A program made the position numbers and the translations under genes. A DNA stretch of 64,000 bases from Nephrocerus scutellatus (lineage: Eukaryota > Arthropoda > Insecta > Diptera > Pipunculidae). The notes under the pieces are model-generated. The model searched no databases. It was not told the DNA's origin and saw nothing but the letters and a program-made list of their open reading frames with translations. This document shows, one piece after another, positions 54,187 to 64,000 of the stretch (positions are counted from its first letter, which is position 1; the number at the start of each line of letters is the position of its first letter). The stretch lies in assembly GCA_947095585.1 (NCBI GenBank), contig OX352762.1, positions 42,766,537-42,830,536 of the forward strand, read 5' to 3'.

Positions 54187-55719
54187 ATGGGGAAAAAAGC
54201 AAAAAGGAAGGAAAAAGTAAACGAGGTCTTGTCCTTAATTAAGGAACAAGTAACCAACCATGGTGGGGATTTCCTCTTGTCGTTGTACCGAAGGCTGGAT
54301 GAAGTGAACCAGCTGTGCGATTCAGCGACTTCAGAGGAGGAAACCATGAGCGTTGTCGAGGAATCGGATACTGAAGTGCCCGAATCCAGCAGTGGTGGAG
54401 AGGATAACTCCAGCGACGAAGACAGTCGCAAAGCTTGGTCTTCTCCTGAAACCATGCCCGCAAAGGCAAAAAAAAGGAGGTTGTCTGGAAATTCCAGACC
54501 ATCATCACCACCAACATCATCTTCTCCTGGAGTGGCTGCTGTTGATAAAAAAATTGCTGTTGATAAAACAGCTTTACCAAAAGAGTCCCAAAAGGTCTCA
54601 AATAAGAAGGCACCACCACCAGTCGCTCCATCAAGCCAAAAATCCCAAACTACGGGACCAACAGCAAAACCTTTTTCCATGCCGCCAATAGTCTGCTTCA
54701 GACTAAACGTCGCTGAACTATCAAAGTTCACGAAGAGCGCCAACATTAGTTGCAGAATTCGCAACATCAACAGCAACAAATCAGTCGTTACGGCCATGAA
54801 CAGAGATGGCCATCAGCTAATTCGGTCTTTCCTACAATCGGGAAAGACTGAGTTTAACACTTATACTGCAAAGGAGGACAGGAAAGAAATGTTGGTCCTA
54901 AAAGGTATTCACCACTCCTTTGATGCTGAAGATGTCAAGGAAGCGTTGACGACAGAGGGTGTCCCTGTACTAGTGGTGAAACCCTTCAAATCTCAAAGGA
55001 CTGACAAGAAATTTAATCATTTCATTGTCGAGCTGGAGAAGAACTGCGATAAAGCGGCAGTTTGCTCAAAAACCCTCCTTTTGAACCAGTTGGTGCATTG
55101 GGAAAAACTAAAATCGGCGGGCATTACTCAATGCAGAAACTGCCAAAAATTTGGACATGTCGCAAGTAATTGCGGCATGAAATACAGATGCGTCAAGTGC
55201 AAAGATGAGCACTTGCCTGGCCAATGCCCAAGAAATGCAGACAATATAAAAGACGACAACGTTTTCTGCACAAACTGCCAGAAAAATGGACATCCGGCAA
55301 ACTATAAAGGATGTCCAAAATATAAGGAAAAGATGGCTGAAAAGCTTAAAACCGCACAAAAGAAGAAGGAACAACATAAATTCGCCCAGATGTCTGCTTC
55401 AAAAGCCATAGTAAAGGGAGTAAGTTTTGCTAGTATAGCTGCTATGGGGACTTCCAGCAAGCCAGCAACGATCAGCAAGCCTCTAACAAGCAGCCATGCA
55501 GCATCAAACAGCAAACCAATAAAAAAGCCAGCCGTTAAACCTGTACCATCTACCGGAAAAGCCAACATCTTCGACGATACGGAAAGGCTATTTGGAGCTG
55601 ACCTCTTTACAATTCTACAGAAGGCAAGAGAAGTCGTGCCTGCTAATTATAGCAGTCTTGATGACAGGTCCAAAACAACCGTTTTGGGTCGACTTATTTG
55701 TGAATTATGTTCACAATAA
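54187..55719 (+). CDS. LINE ORF1 protein (Gag-like, zinc knuckles)
   Basis: The open frame extends upstream to 53950, but that ATG lies outside the element (before its start at 53965). The start at 54187 (MGKKAKRKEKVNEVL) is the likely one, giving 510 residues. Residues 40-150 are acidic, Ser/Pro-rich and low complexity. Residues 165-315 contain RNA-binding-like sequence (EDRKEMLVLKGIHHSFDAED, VLVVKPFKSQRTDKKFNHF), a PRE_C2HC-type domain. Cys/His knuckles follow (CRNCQKFGHVASNC, CVKCKDEHLPGQC, CTNCQKNGHPANYKGC). Jockey ORF1 proteins coat LINE RNA. The frame overlaps the ORF2 start by 13 bases. Confidence 0.9.
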   Translation: MGKKAKRKEKVNEVLSLIKEQVTNHGGDFLLSLYRRLDEVNQLCDSATSEEETMSVVEESDTEVPESSSGGEDNSSDEDSRKAWSSPETMPAKAKKRRLSGNSRPSSPPTSSSPGVAAVDKKIAVDKTALPKESQKVSNKKAPPPVAPSSQKSQTTGPTAKPFSMPPIVCFRLNVAELSKFTKSANISCRIRNINSNKSVVTAMNRDGHQLIRSFLQSGKTEFNTYTAKEDRKEMLVLKGIHHSFDAEDVKEALTTEGVPVLVVKPFKSQRTDKKFNHFIVELEKNCDKAAVCSKTLLLNQLVHWEKLKSAGITQCRNCQKFGHVASNCGMKYRCVKCKDEHLPGQCPRNADNIKDDNVFCTNCQKNGHPANYKGCPKYKEKMAEKLKTAQKKKEQHKFAQMSASKAIVKGVSFASIAAMGTSSKPATISKPLTSSHAASNSKPIKKPAVKPVPSTGKANIFDDTERLFGADLFTILQKAREVVPANYSSLDDRSKTTVLGRLICELCSQ

Positions 55720-58621
55720 GCAGGATAAGTATATTCTCATATAATGTGAATTCCATTTATTCGTTAGCTAGGCGTATCACACTAACATTATTTATTAAAA
55801 CTAATAAACCTGACATTCTTCTTTTACAGGAAACAAATCTCACTGGGAGAAATCCGTTCAGTCCAGACGGATACAATATCCACAGGGTCGACAAAGGCAG
55901 TGGACGCTCTGGGACGGCGGTCCTTATCAGGAACACTATGGCAGGCGAAAAGGTGCAAATCAGTGGTCTACGTAGCATGGAAGCAACAGCTGTCAGCATT
56001 AAAGTCAACGAAGTGGAGACCTTGCTGGTGATATCGGTGTACAATCACTGTAACGCAACGAGGGAAGACATCCAACGGGATTTGCAAACTGTCTGCAACA
56101 CCTCCTCTAGACACACATACTGTGTTGTTGGAGGTGATTTTAATGCTAGACATACTCGATGGCAGGACGAAGTGTGCAATCACAAAGGAAGGGCCATTAC
56201 AGACTGGATGGACTCAAATCCGCATCAGCACACGATGGCTATAGTTTCACAGCCCCGGAAGACGTACCCTCGGACACCGTCAACTTTGGATTTCTTTCTG
56301 GCAACCACAAATTTCTTAAATATTCTCCCAGAATTAAGAAATTATTCCTGCTTGGCGCATGATAGCGACTCGGATCATATGGCCATAGAGCTTCGAGTGA
56401 GGCTGAACCAGCGAATTGTGCAAGTCACCCCAACACCTGAACTTCACATCAACTTTAAGAAAATAAACTGGAACCGGTTTAGATCAGAAGTTGAAGCTGA
56501 ACTTCCTATTCCAGCGGCTTGCAGAAATCTGGAGAATACAGAAATTGATGATGCTATCAGAAATTTTGAGATTACAGTGAATTCAGCCATTAATCGGCAG
56601 AAAACAATTCGCAGTAGCAGGGATCGCTTCCAACACTTGCCTGAGCATATACAGGCCATATATGCTCACAAGCAACGGCTTAGGAAACGCCTTCAGAGAA
56701 TCTTCAATAGGACACTTAACACAGTCAACGACGAATACCTGTCTGTACTTTCGCAACTGCGTTGTACAGTTAACATGTGTCGTCAAGCTGTGCGGAGGTT
56801 TCAGGAAGATGAACTGACCAAACGGCTCCAGGACATCAAACCAGGCCCTGATGCTTTTAGGAAGCTGAACTCTCTAGTTGGAAAGCGTATTTCCATTCCA
56901 GAGATTATCACCATTGAAGATCGAACAGTATCCAGCGCTGCTGAGAAAGCGGAAGCCTTTGCCTGCCATTTTGAAAGGAGCTTTACGGACCGACCACCAA
57001 CGCATCTTCCAGATTTCTTGGAAGAGGTTGAAAGTCTTGTGGAAGACACCACTTCTCCAGGAAATACTATAGTGCAGTTCAGTGAAGAAAATCGCGCCAA
57101 CGCACCCGTAGATGTCGATATGTTTACCGGAACAGCTGTTGTCAATGATTTGATTATGAGTGGAAACTCAAAAAAATCATCAGGCACAGATGGGATTTCT
57201 AACTTTTTGCTTAAAAAGTTACCGGGTATGGCAATTTTGATGTTAACCATCATTTTCAACAATTGCCTAAACAATGGCTACTTTCCGGACAACTGGAAGG
57301 TGGCCAAGGTAGTACCAGTACCCAAGAAAACCGACCGCTCCAGCGTAACTGGTTACCGTCCAATAGCTTTACTGTGTTGTATCAGTAAAGTATTGGAATC
57401 ATTGATCCGTAAAAAGATCAATACGTTTTGTACGGAAAGAAATCTTATTCCTTCCTTTCAGTACGGTTTCCGAGAAAAGCACTCTACGCTGCACCCTCTG
57501 CTGAAGCTTCACAGTGATGTCACTAAAGGACTGAACGTCAAAAGTAGTACAGTGGCCTGTTTGCTAGACATCGAAAAAGCTTTCGATAGTGTCTGGATAA
57601 ACGGGCTACTGTACAAGCTTATTAGTTTTGGTTTCCCCAATTATATTGTAAAAATAATTAAAAATTTTCTTTTTAACAGGGTCTTCTTTGTACAGGTGTA
57701 CGACCGCTCATCGACAAGGAAAAGGATTAAAGCCGGAGTTCCTCAAGGTTCCAGACTTGGACCAATCCTGTATAGCATCTTCACGGCGGATCAACCCACA
57801 AATACAGCCGGAACAAGGACTATGCTCTTCGCGGATGACTCCATAACGTATGCAGTTTCCCGCTCTCCCGAGATAGCTGCCCGAAGAGTGGAGGAACACC
57901 TCAGAAATCTTTGGGACTACTACCTGAAGTGGGGACTAAAGATCAACGCCAATAAAACGGAACTCATCTGCTTCCGAGTACCAGCAACCGAAACAAGGAT
58001 AAGAAAAATCGCAAGCCGGTGCAGAGCCTTAAAAATCACCCTTCCGGATAACACAATTATAAACACCAAGTCAGAGACTAAGTACCTGGGAATCAACTTT
58101 ACTGAGAGGCTCAAGTTTAACTCTCACATCGACAAAACAATGAAAAAAGCGAACTACGCTCTTCATTTGGTGCACCCACTACTTAAAAGACAAAACGGTC
58201 TGTCCAACAACACCAGGCTGCTTATCTACAAGCAACTCATCAGGCCAGTGATAACCTATGGCTCACCGTCTCACCAACAACGATGAAGAAGATCTCCCTA
58301 TTTGAAAGGAAGGTACTAAGGATCTGTACAGGACTCTGGAGGGTGACAAACAGCTATAAGTTTGTGTCGACTACAAAACTATACGAAGCAGCAGGTCTGC
58401 TGCCAATAACTGACCACTTGTTCCGAATGGCGAGGAAATTCGTCGACGCATTGGAAACACATCCAAGTCCTGAGATGCAAGGACTGCGAATCGAGGAAAT
58501 CGAGCCAAGTCACCGGTACATACACATAAGAGGATTCACTGATGCTAGATTCGATGACATCTTTAACAATCAAGACTTCTCCTTCTACGAGAAGGCGGGC
58601 AACCAATATTACAGAGGCTGA
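55707..58621 (+). pseudogene. LINE ORF2 (endonuclease and reverse transcriptase), one frameshift
   Basis: The 859-codon frame from 55707 has the apurinic endonuclease at residues 1-230 (FSYNVNSIYS, LLLQETNLTG, VVGGDFNARHTRW, SDSDHMAIEL). The RT is at about residues 480-770 (VAKVVPVPKKTDRSSVTGYR, QYGFREKHST, LLDIEKAFDSVWINGL, AGVPQGSRLGPILYSIF and the FADD box MLFADDSITYAV, then TKYLGINFTERLKF). Near 58265 the frame shifts; the remaining 110 codons (58283-58621, SLFERKVLRICTGLWRV onward) complete the jockey C-terminus. All catalytic motifs are intact, so this copy is close to functional but not coding for a full protein. Confidence 0.9.
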
Positions 58622-58914
58622 AGTTCGCCCTGTTTATACGCCGCTTAATATTTTTCATTCTTATTTTATTTTAAAATTATTGTTTAAAATTTAATTACAT
58701 TAAAAATTAACATGTAGTAGATTAAGTAGTAAAAAATATTGTTTAAAAATAAACAATACCAAAAAAAAAAGACAATGTAAATACGTCGGGCCCCTTTTGT
58801 TGAGCCGACACATATTAATATTATTTATAAGTTTAGTTTTAAATCAAAATTGTATATTACTTTAATGTTTAATAAAAAAAAATCTTAAAAATCTTAAATC
58901 TGCATTTAAACGCA

Positions 58915-61399
58915 ACCGTGTGTTGAGATTTACAGCTTTATTACCAAAAAAAAAAAATAATTAATTAAATAATTTAACATTTATGAGTAGATGCAATCAT
59001 AGTAAACTAATAAGCTTTAATGCAATTTTTTTATTTTAAACTATATGCAATTGGCGATATAACATATTACACTAGTTTGACAGACTTTTACTTTACACGC
59101 AATATCTGCACAATTTATTTCGATAATATAATTTTAACTGAATTTCATTCAGTTCGAAAATAAAAGTTTTATATACATTATAAATATGCTGTTCATTCAC
59201 CAATAACAAGATGGACAACATAATTTGGAGGCGTCACATGTGTATGTAACAATATAAACAAGACTTGACGACGGAGGCCGGAAACACAAATTTCAAATTA
59301 ACACTGCAATTCAAGCACAAATAAATCATTTGACAGATACAGTCAAAACCAATAAGTGCCTCTAAACAAAAACCCATTGAGTACGGTAATTTTGTTAAAC
59401 TTTTAACCAGCATACTTGTGCTATAACACATTATTTATTCAATTACCTTAACAAAACACAAGCAATTTGAATTTAATCATCTTTCAAAGCAGTTGGATTA
59501 TAAATATGTATTATTTAAAAAAAAATACTGTGGTTAAGTCTATATGTAAAATAGACAGTATTTGTAGCAAAACACCACTTCCCAACTCATTTTTTATTTT
59601 GAAGTCATTTCTTTTTTGGAGTATATCACTAAAGAATCCAAAAAAAATTGATTGTTGGTTTTTTATGCCTCAAAAAAAATATGTAAATATGTCTTAATTT
59701 CTACATTATATGGGAAAAAGTACATCCCGAAAATATTAGTCTCAAAAATTTCCAATGGCTTTGGGTAGCACCTTACTGAGTTCCTTACCTTAGTAATGTT
59801 GTTGGAAATGCATGAAATAATTAAACACAAACCATTCACTGTACACATACTGTCTTAAATTATCATTGTTATATTCAGGTATGAATATTGTTTTGTATTA
59901 GTTATTTTAAACTTCTTACGGATGTAAATCTTCATATTGTAGATTAATATGTTTTAACTCAAACACATCAAGAGCTATTTTTTCTAATTTTTGAAAAAAA
60001 AAAAACAGGTAGTATTTTCTGTTCCAAACTTTTAAAACGTCTTATACATGTGTTAAAACTAGTAAATGCTTTTACTAACGAATTTCTTAACAAACACTTT
60101 CGCATGCATAAAAATATAAGTAATTACTGGAAGCTAAGTATTTACTACATGATCTAGCATTTACTAGTTGTGGATAAATTTTAAGTGTGTACTTATAATG
60201 GCATGCATAAAAACTAGTAAATACTTATTTTTTGTAGCAATTACTTGAATTTTTTCTGTGTAATGCTTTCATTTCCGTAATGGCCGCATTTGGTCGTATT
60301 ATTCTGAAAAACTGTATTAGGAAAGTAGAGTGCCGGGCTTAATTTTAATTTTTTTTTCTTTTTCTGTATTCAATTTTAATTACTAAGTTACTTACCTTAA
60401 AAGTTATTTTAGTTCTTGTAAAAAAAAATTGTATAAATGTTGAAACTAAAACAAAAGGAGGACCACTTTCGCCTTTAGAAAAGATGCCAATATTTTCAGG
60501 TCTGCGATGGTAAGGGTGTGAGTGTGGGTCAGATTACTGTTTGCAGAACTGTTAAATGTTTTAATAGGAAATGATATACTCCGATCAATATTCAACTAAT
60601 GTGAAATGTAATGGAATGTTTTACAAGTGTAGTTTGCCAAAATCCAAGATCAGTCCACGATAGCAGAATTTTGAACAGTTCTAAAACAGTTTTGTTGAGC
60701 CTATTATGAGGAGTTCCTTACTCTGCATTTTGTTGGGAGCCGAATAATATGGAATCGCGCCATGGCACCTTTTAAAAACCCTACATGTCGTTGGGAAAAT
60801 GCGTACAACAAACCTAATACCACAGAATGGGTAGTAATAGAGAGAAGTTTTGGCCACCTAAACAGGAGATTTCCAATCTAAAATGTTTTAAATATAGTTG
60901 TTGCATTTTTAGTCTTGCATATATTTGTCATTGCAATTTTTAAGACAATTCATTTTGAGACAACATTAAATAACAAATTATATTATTAAATTTCTTTAAC
61001 GGGTTTGAACACGCATATGAATGAATGCGAATTAACAAATCAAAAGACATTTACTGTTCCCATAGTACCGCAAGTATGGTTCTTGATAATTGGAATATGA
61101 AAATATGCTGAGTTAAAAAACAAAAAACATCAATAAAGGGCAGCACAAGATACACAAAATACTACCGATTTGGAATGAATTCACTGTATATACTTCAGTG
61201 AATCAGTCAGTACTGCTAGTATTTGATAACAAGCATGAACTTATCTTTATGCATACAAAATAACGTAAAATCTATCTCCTACTGGCAGTAGTACTAGCTT
61301 CAACTACTACTATATTTATTTCTACTCTATGCATGTTACCCGATGGCTGCTTGAATATCCTTTCTGGGAGTATTTATAATAACAAAATATAAACCGTAC
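58915..61399. other. Unassigned AT-rich stretch, probably intron or flank of snama
   Basis: No convincing exon, repeat end or mobile element is recognised. The last visible exon of the minus-strand snama gene ends at 61400 with a splice donor, so at least part of this region should be intron. The LINE at 53965-58900 may therefore be intronic too, but the next exon was not found. Confidence 0.45.
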
Positions 61400-64000
61400 C
61401 TTGTAGATAACACTGGAGACGCGATTCGGAAGTCTTCATCCCGTCGATCCGGTCTTCGGGTTTCAGTTTGTCGATATCTTATAAAAAATGTTTACGTAAA
61501 TTTTTTTTAAAGAAAATATAAAATGCAAAACAAATATACCTGACGCCCAATGATAGAGATCGGCTTCGAGTACGCCTGTGTGGCATTGGAGATTTCGACC
61601 TTTTGCGTAACGGGGGGTTTGACCAGGATCTAGATCTATTTGCATTTACAGTATTTATAAATGGAACAGAATTTACGACCTTACTATGTAACAATTGAAA
61701 TGTATTATTACCTAGAACTTCTGTCGCTAAACGAATTTGACCGAGGCCTTCGACGAAATCCTTTATCTCTTTCTCTGTCTCTTGAGCGACCACGTCTTTC
61801 CCGATGCAAAGGAGTACGAACGCGTCTCTCATTCGAGGACCGGAAACGGACCCGTTGTTGAGAAGGTGGTGAATGTCTTCCGCGAAAATTTCTCTCTATA
61901 GATCGCGATCTACGCCTTTCTGCTGACCTTCTTCTTTCCTCCTTTTGCTTTTCCTTCTCCTTCATAATACGATTAAACGCCTCCAATGGATCATCAATAA
62001 TCCTATTAATAACAAAGAAAAATTAATTTAATTCTTTGACTATAGAATATATGGACCACCAATCAAAAGACAGCTACTTATATTTTTTAAATAAAAAGCG
62101 TATCCAACATCTGCAGCGACTACACGTTTCCGTGGCAAAAAAGTAAACTTAAATACAAATTTAACGTACTTCTTAGTTCATTTATTTCACATGGAAACGC
62201 GTAAGCGCTGCAGATGTTGGATACATGCATGAAACATCTGCAGCGACTACACGTTTCCGTGACAAAAATGTAAACTAAAATACAAAATTTAACAATTTAA
62301 CGTACTTCTTAGTTCTTTTATTTCACACGGAAACGCGTAAGCGCTGCAGATGTTGGATACATGCATGAAGTTACCATTGACGGTCCATATATTCTATAGT
62401 CAAAGATTTAATTAATATAAAACATTATCAAAATGATTTAACACTAACCCTGAACCAACTTTTGCAGCAACACCCTGATACACTGATGCTAAATTTAAGG
62501 ATGGAATTACTTGACGCTGTCGTAGAGGTCCACTCATTGACACGAAACCAGATCGAGAATGCGGATAGGGAGCTCGTACGAAATGTGTTGGATACCTAGG
62601 AAAAATTCTCCCCATTGAATATTTACCAAAAGATTTCTGGAGAATATCTTTACCCAACAGGTGGGCCAGAAATCGGTCCATATCCACCTAAATCATACGT
62701 TCCTGTATGTGGAGGACCAGGAGGCAATTGACTTATATGACTATGTTGGGGTATTGGTTGAAATGTGTTTAGGGCTGATCCCGAGACATAGATATCGGAA
62801 GTATTCATAGGTCTTCCTGGACGCACTTGAATGTCCCTTTGCTGAAAATGGGGTTGTTGCAATTTCATATGACTCATATCTGAAATTTGATCCAAATCTT
62901 TTTCTGCATGATGAGGTGATTTTATTCTAAATTCTCTGCGTGGAGGTGGTGTATGCGTCTTAAAAAATATTTTGGATGTGTTCACCCGAAATTTCAAATA
63001 ATTAAATATTGTTATATACCTGAGTATTGTTTCTAGGAGAAACTTCGATACCAGGTGGTATAGGGTGACGAGAACTTCTGCCGTTAAAGGGTCTCTCTCT
63101 AAACGCGGCACGTTGACTTTCCATTTGTGCTGACGGCACAGTGACAGTAATATTGTCCTCAAAGTCAGATTCCATTTCATCGGGTGGTGAGGATTGTTGA
63201 ATTTTTTCATCTGCTTTTTGCTCAACATTATCCTCTAGTTCTGTATTTTCAACTTTTTCTGGTCCTTTAGGGTCTTCCTTTGCAGAAACTACTTCTTCTT
63301 TCTTTGGCTCATTGCAAACTAGTTTTTTAACATTTTCGGTAAAATGTTCTAAATTTTTTTTACTCTCCGAGACTGCAACCTTTTCTATTTCTTGATCATT
63401 TGCTGTAAGTAAAAAAAATAAAAAAAAAATTAAACAGAAAGAAGAAGAAAATTTTAGCAGTATTCTTAGTTTAAACCTACGTTTTCTTAAAGGCGGCAAA
63501 CGTTTGTATCCCGTTTCATTTTTAAATGCGTTTACTGAATTTCTTAAGAACCTGTTAGGAATTAATGATCCTGGAGAACTTCCCTTTTCTTTGCAATCCG
63601 GACATTCATTGTCTTCAGATTCTAACAACGCCGTCCTGACACCTAAAAACGGAATTTATCATTTACCATTTTTAAAAATTAACTGAGAGAACTTACAGTC
63701 GTCACAAAAAGAACTTCCACAACAAGGTATCATAACAGCATCAGTAAAGAGATCTTTGCAAATACTGCATAATAAGTCATCGGGAATCTCTTGCTTCTGC
63801 TCAATTTGTAATGGTTCCGTTTCGGCTTCAGTTTTTCTTAAATAACATCATAATAACAATTAAACAATAACTATAAAAATTGCTATTTAAACCGACTCAC
63901 TTTTCGCCACTATCACGATCCTGAAGAAAAGATCTGGGTATTCCGGTGCTCCGTTTTATATCCTGATGTTCTTTAGCGGTATTCAGTGGGCAATTTTTTA
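61400..64000 (-). CDS. snama: RBBP6/snama-like RING protein gene, nine exons, incomplete at both ends
   Basis: Exons on the minus strand, in coding order: from the right edge to 63901, 63836-63697, 63642-63481, 63402-63020, 62958-62654, 62595-62449, 62002-61712, 61635-61540, 61477-61400, all with GT/AG borders and compatible phases. The first exon encodes the end of a zinc knuckle (KNCPLN). Exons 2-3 encode an RBBP6-type RING (CSICKDLFTDAVMIPCCGSS, then CPDC) and LIPNRFLRNSVNAFKNETGY. Later exons are acidic, Pro/Gln-rich and then Arg/Ser-rich (RSRSIERNFRGR). The family carries an N-terminal DWNN ubiquitin-like domain, here beyond the window, and acts as a nuclear E3 ligase linked to pre-mRNA processing and p53 control. 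The end of the gene lies left of 61400, not located. Confidence 0.85.
62032..62407. mobile_element. MITE-like inverted-repeat element in a snama intron
   Basis: A perfect 25-bp inverted repeat (TCTTTGACTATAGAATATAT plus GGACC) lies at 62033-62057 and 62382-62406, with TTAA just outside each end (62028-62031 and 62408-62411). The sequence is AT-rich around TTAA, so the duplication is only suggestive. It occupies most of the intron between exons 62595-62449 and 62002-61712. A second inverted-repeat element is nested inside. Confidence 0.7.
62100..62368. repeat. Tandem pair of a small inverted-repeat element (nested)
   Basis: Unit 1 (62100-62224) has perfect 19-bp inverted ends, GTATCCAACATCTGCAGCG. 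After ATGCATGAA, unit 2 (62233-62360) repeats it, lacking the first six bases, and is followed again by ATGCATGAA. Inner motifs ACACGTTTCCGTG and GGAAACGCGT extend the imperfect inverted repeat. The units are about 90 percent alike or better by eye. Confidence 0.8.

Larger units (their letters stand above)
53965..58900 (+). mobile_element. Near full-length jockey-type LINE with 14-bp TSD
   Basis: TGCATTTAAACGCA flanks both sides (53951-53964 and 58901-58914), giving exact borders and a 4,936-bp element. A 5' UTR of about 220 bp starts GTCATCATCGAGCGC, followed by ORF1, ORF2 and a 3' UTR ending in an A-rich (AAATCTTA)-type tail. One frameshift near 58265 in ORF2 is the only obvious lesion. This is the best preserved element in the window. 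Confidence 0.93.

Noticed and set aside
54180..54797. 205-codon minus-strand open frame
   Set aside because: Serine-rich shadow of the acidic low-complexity part of LINE ORF1.
63002..63628. Single 208-codon frame as one exon of snama
   Set aside because: It reads through an AT-rich segment with a good donor (63475-63480) and acceptor (63403-63404); splicing there joins the RING exon to the next with the same phase.
1..64000. A new defence, secondary-metabolite or other multi-gene host system
   Set aside because: All recognisable coding sequence outside snama belongs to transposable elements, and almost all of it is broken.

Overview
The window is eukaryotic, intron-containing, AT-rich DNA that looks like a higher dipteran (brachyceran, possibly tephritid-like) genome. 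The evidence is an INE-1/DINE-1-like core at 15.9 kb, an env-bearing errantivirus, jockey- and LOA-type LINEs, a copia element with the half-tRNA initiator-Met primer site, and a RING/zinc-knuckle gene that reads as the fly RBBP6 homologue (snama). The species is not determined. About 61 kb is a transposon graveyard. The only recognisable host gene is at the right edge.

Layout. 1-11.1 kb: a 42-bp satellite, then a decayed errantivirus (gag, pol, env, 3' LTR) whose leader is split by a Tigger-like DNA transposon and whose integrase is split by a reversed, 5'-truncated jockey LINE that carries a large palindrome. 11.7-16.4 kb: an array-bearing repeat (called here HINE-like), a broken BED-type hAT transposase gene, and an INE-1-like element split by a piece of a maT-type mariner. 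16.59-23.21 kb: a 6.6-kb island with hAT-type ends and 8-bp flanking repeats, carrying a reversed LINE, a maT transposase pseudogene and HINE-like repeats. 23.2-28 kb: HINE-like copies, LINE tails, the first part of a Harbinger transposase and a TTA-flanked MITE. 28.04-34.10 kb: a complete-ended Gypsy element with two LTRs, 4-bp TSD and a SAP-domain Gag, inactivated by deletions. 34.8-43.2 kb: nested HINE-like copies, the second part of a Harbinger transposase and a Myb/SANT partner gene interrupted by one HINE-like copy. 43.2-47.0 kb (minus): a gypsy 3' half abutting a copia 5' half. 47-51 kb: LINE scraps and a BEL/Pao integrase remnant. 51.1-53.3 kb: a GC-rich LOA-type LINE lacking its 3' half. 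53.97-58.90 kb: an essentially full-length jockey-type LINE with a 14-bp TSD. 61.4-64.0 kb (minus): nine exons of snama, with a nested MITE in one intron.

How the parts relate. Almost every element sits inside another, so insertion order can be read from split reading frames and from paralogous empty sites within the window. Every retroelement and transposase gene has at least one visible lesion; the LINE at 54-58.9 kb is closest to intact (one frameshift). The HINE-like family dominates: more than a dozen copies on both strands, with a GGCT-type microsatellite and a roughly 110-121 bp internal minisatellite. It resembles Helentron-associated INE elements in architecture.

I found no CRISPR, tRNA, rRNA or bacterial-type system. 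I see no convincing new biological system; the most interesting material is the HINE-like family with its captured mariner fragment, the hAT-bounded island, and the SAP-domain Gag.
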